From: Steinernema hermaphroditum
Lineage: Eukaryota > Nematoda > Chromadorea > Rhabditida > Steinernematidae
DNA length: 64,000 nucleotides
Direction: 5' to 3'
Assembly: GCA_030435675.1 (NCBI GenBank)
Contig: CM059622.1
Coordinates: 7,254,001-7,318,000 of the forward strand
This document shows positions 57,362 to 64,000 of this stretch, one piece after another (the first letter of the stretch is position 1; each line of letters opens with the position of its first letter). Made by a program: the position numbers and the translations under genes. The notes beneath the pieces were generated by a model, which was not told the origin of the DNA, did no database searches, and saw nothing but the letters and a program-made list of their open reading frames with translations.

Positions 57362-58631
57362 GTGCCCGTATCCAAGAAAGTGGGAAGCGCTTCCCAGTTG
57401 CTTCCCAGCCTTCCCAGTTGGGTGGGAACTGGGAAGCGGTATCCAAGAAAGTGCGAAGACTTCCCAGTTGCTTCCCAGTTCCCTCCCACTGCTCCCAGTG
57501 CTAGGGGACTGGGAAGCGCGCTTCCCACTTGCTGTTTTGGCACTTTTTTGACATCAAAACTTTGTGACACACTACTTTATCGTGTTTTTAACGTCCTAAA
57601 GCCATTTCCATGAAAAAAATTGAGAGTTTGAGCTAGTCATTACAGGCTGGGTGAAACACTAACAAGGGAAGGGTCAATCATGTTACGCTAAGATCGACGC
57701 GAGACTAGCGGCGAACGGTAGGCCCCGGGGAGTGTATTAACCGTGCAAAATACTAGGTGCCCTAACGTGCTCTATGTCCGTCAAAACAGACTTTCTCACC
57801 ATCCTAGCATCGTTTCTCACCGATGATTCCCAAGTGAACCAGTGTATACCTAACCTCACAATTTTGTCTTAGTTGGAAAATGTTCGTACATACAACCTAA
57901 GGTAGCCGTCTGACAAACCACAATCCGACTATCTGATGCTTATTAGGTGTACACTGGGTCACTTGGGAATCACCGATGAGAAATCAATGTGGCATTGGTG
58001 AGAAAACATATCACCTCTCTTTTGATGGACATAGAGCACGTTAGGGCACCTAGTATTTTGCACGGTTAATACACTCCCCGTGGCCTACCGTTCGCCGCTA
58101 GTCTCGCGGCGATCTTAGCGTAACATGATTGACCCTTCCCTTGTAAGTCAAGACCACACGCCACGTTTTTTTTTCGCGAACGGGCAGCGCCGCCGTGTGT
58201 GGTCTGTCCGTTTTCATCGGGTTAAGGAGAAAGTTCTTGCGAGTAATGAGAACAAGCGAGAACTTGAAGCATTTCGTCCCTATCGTGAGTTTCGCTCCTA
58301 TCATGAGATAAACCGACCTCTTTAACAGTCGCTCACCTAGGATAACAATATCTTTGTGTTGTTCGTGCTTATGAAACATAGTTTAGAAGGAAATACCACT
58401 TTGAAATGACTCTAAATTAGCCAAAATGCTTAGCAACACTATGTTCAACACAAAGAAAACAAAAAACCGCTCATAAAGCATCGCTAAACGTGACAAAAGA
58501 AGCTGCGGAGTGAAAAATGTAGATGAAAATGACGATATGATACAAATTCCCACTGGGAGTTATCCCAGTTGTTCTTGGATACCAATTTCCTCCCAGTGGG
58601 AAGCGCTTCCCACTTTTTTGGATACGGGCAC
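57362..58631. mobile_element. About 1.27-kb inverted-repeat DNA element E upstream of SDHAF4
   Basis: Both ends carry GTGCCCGTATCCAA followed by AAAGTGGGAAGCGCTTCCCA in opposite orientation (left from 57362, right ending 58631). Inside each end CTTCCCAGTTG-type units and TGGGAAGCGCTTCCCA palindromes are repeated, most densely at 57385-57525. No transposase is encoded. No clear target duplication was found, so the superfamily is open. A second foldback element (57663-58143) is nested inside. Confidence 0.75.
57663..58143. mobile_element. 481-bp foldback element D, PIF/Harbinger-like, nested in E
   Basis: Arms of about 190-200 bp start with CAAGGGAAGGGTCAATCATG on both sides and end near 57850 and 57945. 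Similarity is above 90 percent over the outer 130 bp, with an indel farther in. TAA flanks both ends (57660-57662 and 58144-58146), the three-base TWA target typical of PIF/Harbinger elements. No coding capacity, so a miniature foldback element. Confidence 0.8.
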
Positions 58632-59527
58632 AGGTGGTGCAGAAGGAAAACGCGGTCGTAGGGGGAAACTCCGTTGCAGGGTGATCGCGCTATGAGCCTC
58701 CGACGCTTTCATTGAGAGGGATCGTCGATGTGATTGATATACTACCCTTTCTCGTTCTTCTCCATATTTGTGGCCAAAAAATCGACTTTTCTGCTTCTGT
58801 GGTGTCGAACCCGCACATAGCCCCTCCTTCGAGAGCTTCTTGAATTTCAGAAGAAGGTCAGTCTCCTTTTGGCCCAAACGAGAGGAGGAAAGGGGAGTTG
58901 TCACACCCTTCGCACACTTCCATGAGGCTTTCGCTCAACCCGCACCCGATCTCGCTCGAGATATCCACTTCGATGTCCTTTGTGGTTTTTCAAATAAATT
59001 CCGCAAATTATTCTCCAATCTATTCCTAATCCTTTTCCTCTCCTCTCTTTTCCTTCGAGTCGAAAATCCATCACGGAGAAAAGCGAAAAACCAAAAAAGG
59101 AGATGATCCGGAAAGGAGCCTGTGCAAGAGGCAATCGGCGATCAAGAAGGCCTCCTCCGTCCCCCTAAAGGGGTCGTACAGTACCCGCGCGATCCCCGGA
59201 GATCGGTAATCGGCGGACTCATCCGTCGCCGGCGGTCGTAATTCGAATCGATCGAACCCGCCTGCGGCGATTCGGAGGCGCACGCGTAAACAATTGGCGC
59301 CCACAGGTGCTGAGGCGGTCGCGCATGCACAGTTGCAACGTGACGTTCGCGTGACGGTCCCCTCGACAGTCGCCGCCGCACGCATCGATCGCTCTCGAAT
59401 CGCCCGAGGCAGCGCGCGCGAAGGGTCTGAGATCCTTTGTGTATTTGGAACTCCCTGTGCTTACCGGCAGCAGAAGAAGGTGAGTTCTCCTCATCAGCTG
59501 ACCCTCGGCGCAGAATCAAGAGACTCG
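58632..59527. other. Upstream region of the Grainyhead gene
   Basis: AT-rich to about 59100, then GC-rich with CG-dense sequence. An in-frame open stretch upstream of 59528 (from 59294) has no ATG. An acceptor-like CTCGGCGCAG lies 14 bp before the chosen ATG (ending 59513). The leader exon is not resolved. Confidence 0.4.
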
Positions 59528-61359
59528 ATGTTCGTCCCGATGGAGACGACATCTTCGGAGGCGCAACCGCAGTCCGAAGCGCACTCTGTGATCAGGATGG
59601 CGCCTCCCGGCGACCGTCAGCAGCAGATCGACTTCGAGCAGCAGCAGCAGAGTCTCCAGGAGCTGAACGCCATGCAGCAGCTTAACTACTCGTACCCCAC
59701 TGGCTACCAGGAGTACACCCTGGCCGTGGGCACCCCGACCCTCTTGCAGACCTCGGCCCCTCCGCCCATCTACTACCAGGCCATGGTGCCCGTGAACACC
59801 TCCAACTCCGACTGGAGCCGACCCCTGGAACACTATGGTGGCTACCCCACCGCCTCCACCATCCATTACATCCAACAACAGACCGCCGATGGATACGGTA
59901 GCACCCAAGGCGCCGAGCTGGTCGCCAACGGTGTGGAGTCTACCGTGCTCGGGGGTGACCTGGCCCTCTTGGCGACGGCGGCGCCGACGATCGTCGCCTC
60001 GGAGGCGTCAGTAGTGGTGCCGAAGCGCGAGAGCGAGAGTCCCGATAAGGCGCACAGCGTGCGCGCTTCTCCCGTGGTCATCCCGAAGGTGTACAACGCT
60101 CTGGGCTTCCAGTACATCCTCGACGCACCCATCTCGACGTCGATCCGCATCGACGAGGATCGCATCACCTACGTCAACAAGGACCAGTTCTACGGTATCA
60201 ACCTCTCCTACATACCCGACCCTGTGAAGCCCATCAAGAGCCTCACCGTCAAGGTAGCCACGCGACGCCCTAAGCCTAAGACTAAGCCTTGCACAGAGCC
60301 AAGTGATGGTCGTCTTCGGGGACAACAAGAGCTTCGCCGACGAAATGGGGACGTGGCGCGAGTGGCAGCGTCGCCAGACGGGTGGCGGTCCTCCGCGCAT
60401 CCTCGGCATCGAACCCAAGAACTGCACGGGCATCGTCGGACCCATCGACTCCATCGCCATGAACGGCGTCCAGTTCTACTGGAACACAGAACAGGGCGCC
60501 AAGGTGCATTACCCGATAGTGGAGTACGGTAAACGAGTCTATTTCAGCTGAGCGTGGCGGTGCACTGCCTCTCGACGGAGTTCAGCCTCCAGAAGGGCGT
60601 CAAGGGCCTTCCGATGAATATCCAAGTGGACACCTACGACGAGAACATCAGCGAGACGGTGCCCTTCCACCGCGGCTACTGTCAGATCAAGATCTTCTGC
60701 GACAAGGGCGCCGAGCGGAAGCTCCGCGACGAGTACCGTAGGCAGCAGAAGAGGAAGGCGATGAGTGAGTCCCCCGAGAGAGCGTCTGCTCAAGGCCTTC
60801 TTGCAGATCGGCCGCGGAAGAGCGACTTCGAGTACCACGAGCCGTGCGACAAATCGGAGTTCTACCACATGAGCGACTTGGAGAAGCCGGCGGCACTCTA
60901 CCCCGGCAACGCGGAAGACCTCGACTCCCTCCGAAGGACGTCGATGTCGATGGACACCATGGAGATGAAACCGCGACCGGTGGACAGAGGTCGGAACTCA
61001 CGAACGCACTCCCTAAACGCGCCCTTTCAGTGGTCATCTACGGCAAACGCCGCGAGGACGCCGTTTTCACGCCGATAGTCATCACGCCGCCTTCGGTGGT
61101 TTCCTTGGCCCACGCCGTTGCCGAACGCCTCGGCGTATCCGCCGACAAGGTGGTTTCGGTGTTTAAGCACTGCCGCAAGGGAGCGACCGTCCGTTTCGAC
61201 GACGACATGATCCGCTTCTACTGCAGCGGCGACATATACATCCTCGAGCTCGGACGCTCCGCCGAGGACCCCAACGGCTTCGCGCTGAACCTCTACGAAC
61301 AGGTGGACCCCAACGCGAGGAGCACCTACCAAGGACCGAAGTCCGAAACGGCCAACTGA
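59528..61359 (+). CDS. grh: Grainyhead-family transcription factor
   Basis: Five exons (59528-60253, 60297-60503, 60548-60764, 60807-60989, 61031-61359) give 553 codons. The N-terminal 200 residues are Gln/Tyr/Ser/Thr-rich (an activation-type region). The CP2/Grainyhead DNA-binding domain follows: GFQYILDAPISTSIRIDEDR, YVNKDQFYGINLSYIPD, VMVVFGDNKS, CLSTEFSLQKGVKGLP and YCQIKIFCDKGAERKLRDE. A C-terminal ubiquitin-like dimerisation region ends the protein (LGVSADKVVSVF, IYILELG). Grainyhead factors control epidermal differentiation, cuticle and wound repair. GVKGLP with CDKGAERKLRDE marks Grainyhead rather than CP2/LSF. The start is the first ATG in frame after a likely acceptor; an upstream coding exon cannot be excluded. 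AATAAA lies at 61502. Confidence 0.93.
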
Positions 61360-61501
61360 GTTTGCGCGATGAAAAAGACTTCCTCTGATCTCTGAAGTCG
61401 GGAATCCGACCGAAAAGTATTGAAAATATTACTATTACGAAATTACGAAAAAATATTACGAAAAAAGTATTACTGATGTGGAAATAGATCCGAGAGATTT
61501 G

Positions 61502-61507
61502 AATAAA
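61502..61507 (+). other. Poly(A) signal AATAAA of the Grainyhead gene
   Basis: About 140 bp past the stop and 30 bp before the stop of convergent PSMG4. Confidence 0.6.
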
Positions 61508-61536
61508 TATTTAAGTGCCAAACGCAAAAACGACCG

Positions 61537-61895
61537 TTATGTCTGCGCCGTGAGATACTCGTTGAGCTTCACGTAGAATTCCGACCAGAACTCACTGTCG
61601 TCCTCCTTGTGGATGTCCGTCGAAAAGAACACCTAAACAGATCTCTTCTGATGTGAAAAGAAGAAACATTACTGACTTGCTTGTCGGGAAAGAGTTTGGA
61701 CAGTCGTACGGTGACGTTCTGCACGAAGATCGTCGAAGTGCTCATGCCGCTCTGGACCATCGTGGCGCGGGGACCGCAGCCGAGGGCGATCATCTCGTGG
61801 CGATTTTTGCCGACCCACAGAAGGATGCTGTTCTCCAGATCGATGCGCTGGCCTTGCAGCGTCTCTGTGCCTACTTGTAGATGGAATGTCGCCAT
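61537..61895 (-). CDS. PSMG4: Proteasome assembly chaperone 4
   Basis: Two exons (61895-61677 and 61632-61537) give 104 codons. The family pattern of a short beta-rich protein is kept: TFHLQVGTETLQGQ, then NSILLWVGKN (compare SLFLWVG in vertebrate PSMG4), a central strand IALGCGPRATMVQSG and VRLSKLFPDKQVFFSTDI. PSMG4 pairs with PSMG3 to order alpha-ring assembly of the 20S proteasome. The 44-nt intron has a GTCAGT donor. The ATG is directly preceded by GTTTCAG (61896-61898), again a trans-splice candidate. Its length and motif fit well; sequence identity in this family is low, so I keep some doubt. Confidence 0.85.
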
Positions 61896-62265
61896 CTGAA
61901 ACGAGCCAATTAGATAACAGAACATTTTGGAGTCTCCAGACAGCAGTCTAGACAGCCTCTGCCTTGTCTCGTCACAATCAAAAGTGGACGATACGGGCGG
62001 TGACCGAGAACGAAGTGGAAGACGGCGAATGGACAAATTTCGAATATTTTTATTTAGATAAACGGTCCGCAAAAAAACAAAGAAAACAACTGCGGAAAAG
62101 TCGCTTCCTAATCTGCGCGGCAGTCGGTATTTACAGGGCAATGGAGACATCTGGGGAATTAAAGTCCGATTATGCGAAGGTGAGCATCTAGAGTTGTTAA
62201 AGCGCAGTGATTGATTATGCAAACAACAACGAAATAAATAAGTTAACAGCGGGGACTAGAGGCGG

Positions 62266-64000
62266 TCAGAACTGCTCGATGCGGAACGTGATAAAGGCGT
62301 CGTCGCGGGCGGAGGCCACGGAGACGTGCTCCAGGCCCTTCCACTCGGTGCCCTGGCCGGAACGGAGCACGATGGCGCTGTCGTCGACGCCCGGCTTCCG
62401 CGGCATTCGCAGCTCCACCGGCGTCTCGAAACGGAGTCCCTGAGGGCCACACATGATGAGGGGACCCATCAGCGCCTCGTCGCCGCCGGAGGACTCCATC
62501 GAGTTGGACTTGCACACACGGATCGAGATCTCTTGGTGCGCGGCGCCGGAGATCGCACCCTCGGGCACGATCAGCTCGACGCCCGACTCGGGACATCTTA
62601 CGGTAGCCCCCCGCCGGTCGACGACATCGGAGACGTGCTCGATTACGGTAATTCCGTTGGCACCACTGGAGGCGCTGTCGGTGGTCACCGAGAGGTCGTT
62701 GTTGGTGGCGGCGCTCGGCGACGGCGACGCCTGGTAGTCGGAGACGCGGCTTCCGGGATCCAGGGACGTAGTCGGCTTCTCCGACGCCTCTTGCCACTTT
62801 GAGATCCTGCAGAAAGGGTTTAAGAGGCTCTGGTTAGGGCTGCACCTCTGGGCGTTGGCGAAGTGGTCGGTGAAGAGTTTGCCACCGGGCTCGTCGTCGA
62901 AGCGTCGCGACGAGAAGTGGGGGTTTGTCCCCGGAGGCTCCAGAGACGCTAGATGCTGTCGCGGAGCGGGCACGGGTACGGGATGCGGGAAGGCGCTGTA
63001 GGAGGCGACGCGACTGTCGTTACCGTAGTAGTCGTACTGGTCAGCCAGGATCTGCTTCACGTCGTAGCACCCAGGGGAGACGGGCTTCTGCGGCGACGCG
63101 GGGTTGTAGCGCATGTAGAGATTCTCCGCGTCTCGGGGATCTGAAGGAGCGCCAGGGTTACGGTAGGTTTGACGCGTTTACCTGGGAATCTGAAGCGGGT
63201 TCCCTGCTGTGCTCCTCCGTAGAAGTAATCGCCGCCGTTGGCGTCAAAGGGCGGCTGTCTACCGTACACCCCGGTGGAGGAACGGGCGTCGGGTCTAAAG
63301 GAAAGTCGTCGAGGAGATGATTTGTGGGCTCACCCGAAGTTCTCGAGGGCCAGCTGTTGTCGGGAGACGTAGTCACTGGAGGAGGAGTAGTCGCCGCGGA
63401 GGGAGTCGGCGTCGGGGTCGCCCTTGAAGGCGCCTCCGGAGCTGAGAACAATGTCGTCGAGAGGCTGCTGGGGCCGGAACTCGGGCATCCAGACGCGGCG
63501 ATCTTGGAGGTGCGCGATGAGATGCCGTAGGGCGTCGAACCAGCCGTCTTCCTTGGTCGCGTCGAGCGTCGCTGTGAGCAGATGCGAATGGTGCTTCTTG
63601 ATGTAGGCCGTCTCCTCGAGAAGCTTCCGCGTCGAAAGCGACGGCGCACCGGCGCGGCTCCGGAGCTCGCGGACGCGGCTCTTCCCGTCTACGTCGATGA
63701 GCACCACAATGGGCGCGTACTGCGCCAGCTGGAGCTTCTCCACGGAAGCCGGGCTGACGTCGAGGATGCAGTGCTTGTTGGCGGCGACGAGGGCGTCGAT
63801 GGCGCTCAGACGCACGATGCGGTCGTCGAGGGGCGCGCCAAAGCGGAGGGCGAAGTTAGAGAGGAGCAGCTGCCGCGCGACGTCCGCCAGCGCGCCGTAG
63901 ATGACTACGGGCCTCTGGAAGGGCGGACTGCGGAGGGTGACGCGCTCGTAGGCCGGCGACGCGAGCTCGCCACCACCGAGGTCGTTCATAATGGAGTCCT
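62266..64000 (-). CDS. ZO/Polychaetoid-type MAGUK, C-terminal half (partial at window edge)
   Basis: Three minus-strand exons are visible (from beyond 64000 to 63334, 63294-63182, 63140-62266), the last ending in a TGA stop. The first encodes a guanylate-kinase-like domain: VTLRSPPFQRPVVIYG, DDRIVRLSAI, KHCILDVSPASVEKLQ, PIVVLIDV, WFDALRHLI. As in ZO proteins the kinase P-loop is replaced, so it is a binding module. A Pro/Ser/Tyr-rich linker follows, then a ZU5 domain at the very end (RRGATVRCPESGVELIVPEGAI, SIRVCKSN, CGPQGLRFETPVELRMP), the arrangement of ZO-1/Polychaetoid. PDZ and SH3 domains should lie beyond the window. These scaffolds join junction membrane proteins to actin. The intron at 63141-63181 contains TACCGTA. 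Confidence 0.92.

Noticed and set aside
57385..57525. CRISPR-like array of CTTCCCAGTTG units
   Set aside because: Unit spacing is irregular, the repeats are too short, there are no spacers of constant size, and the host is eukaryotic.

Overview
This is a eukaryotic nuclear window, most probably from a nematode or a close ecdysozoan relative. The pointers are very short introns (mostly 38-50 nt, with TTTCAG-type acceptors), and at least six genes whose start codon lies just behind a 3' splice site with no coding exon in front, as expected for spliced-leader trans-splicing. Others are an operon-like gene pair, a MATH-BTB gene relic, Tc3/mariner/IS630-type transposase relics and an ORC1 with no BAH domain. 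No species assignment is attempted.

Layout. The left half (1-31.9 kb) is gene-poor. It holds the first exon of a secreted or membrane protein leaving the left edge (minus strand), one tRNA-Pro(CGG), a broken MATH-BTB gene, relics of three kinds of Tc1/mariner-superfamily transposon, and two dispersed short retroposon-like families called A and B here. Several copies have clear target-site duplications and some are nested. The right half (32-64 kb) is gene-dense: SLC26 anion transporter (+), a histidine-rich protein of unknown function (+), a MARCH-type membrane RING-CH ubiquitin ligase (+), a RIF1-like protein (+), ORC1 (+), MCM4 (-), ARHGAP39/Vilse-like RhoGAP (+), CDKAL1 tRNA methylthiotransferase (+), SDHAF4 (-), Grainyhead (+), PSMG4 (-) and the 3' half of a ZO/Polychaetoid-type MAGUK (-) leaving the right edge. 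I rebuilt exon chains by hand; for every complete gene the exons sum to an open frame.

How the genes relate. RIF1-like, ORC1 and MCM4 sit side by side and all act at replication origins: ORC1 marks origins, MCM4 is a subunit of the loaded helicase, and RIF1 in other eukaryotes brings PP1 phosphatase to undo kinase phosphorylation of MCM4. The RIF1-like protein keeps both PP1-docking motifs (SILK and RVxF) and the C-terminal domain but has no HEAT-repeat body. ARHGAP39 and CDKAL1 are about 0.1 kb apart from poly(A) signal to next acceptor, like an operon.

Mobile DNA in the right half includes an 831-bp foldback element with 211-bp arms and a 9-bp target duplication (Mutator-like), and a roughly 1.27-kb inverted-repeat element just upstream of SDHAF4 that contains a second 481-bp foldback element flanked by TAA. 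A palindromic heptamer TACNGTA occurs in 8 of the 13 introns of the SLC26 gene and recurs through the gene-rich half.
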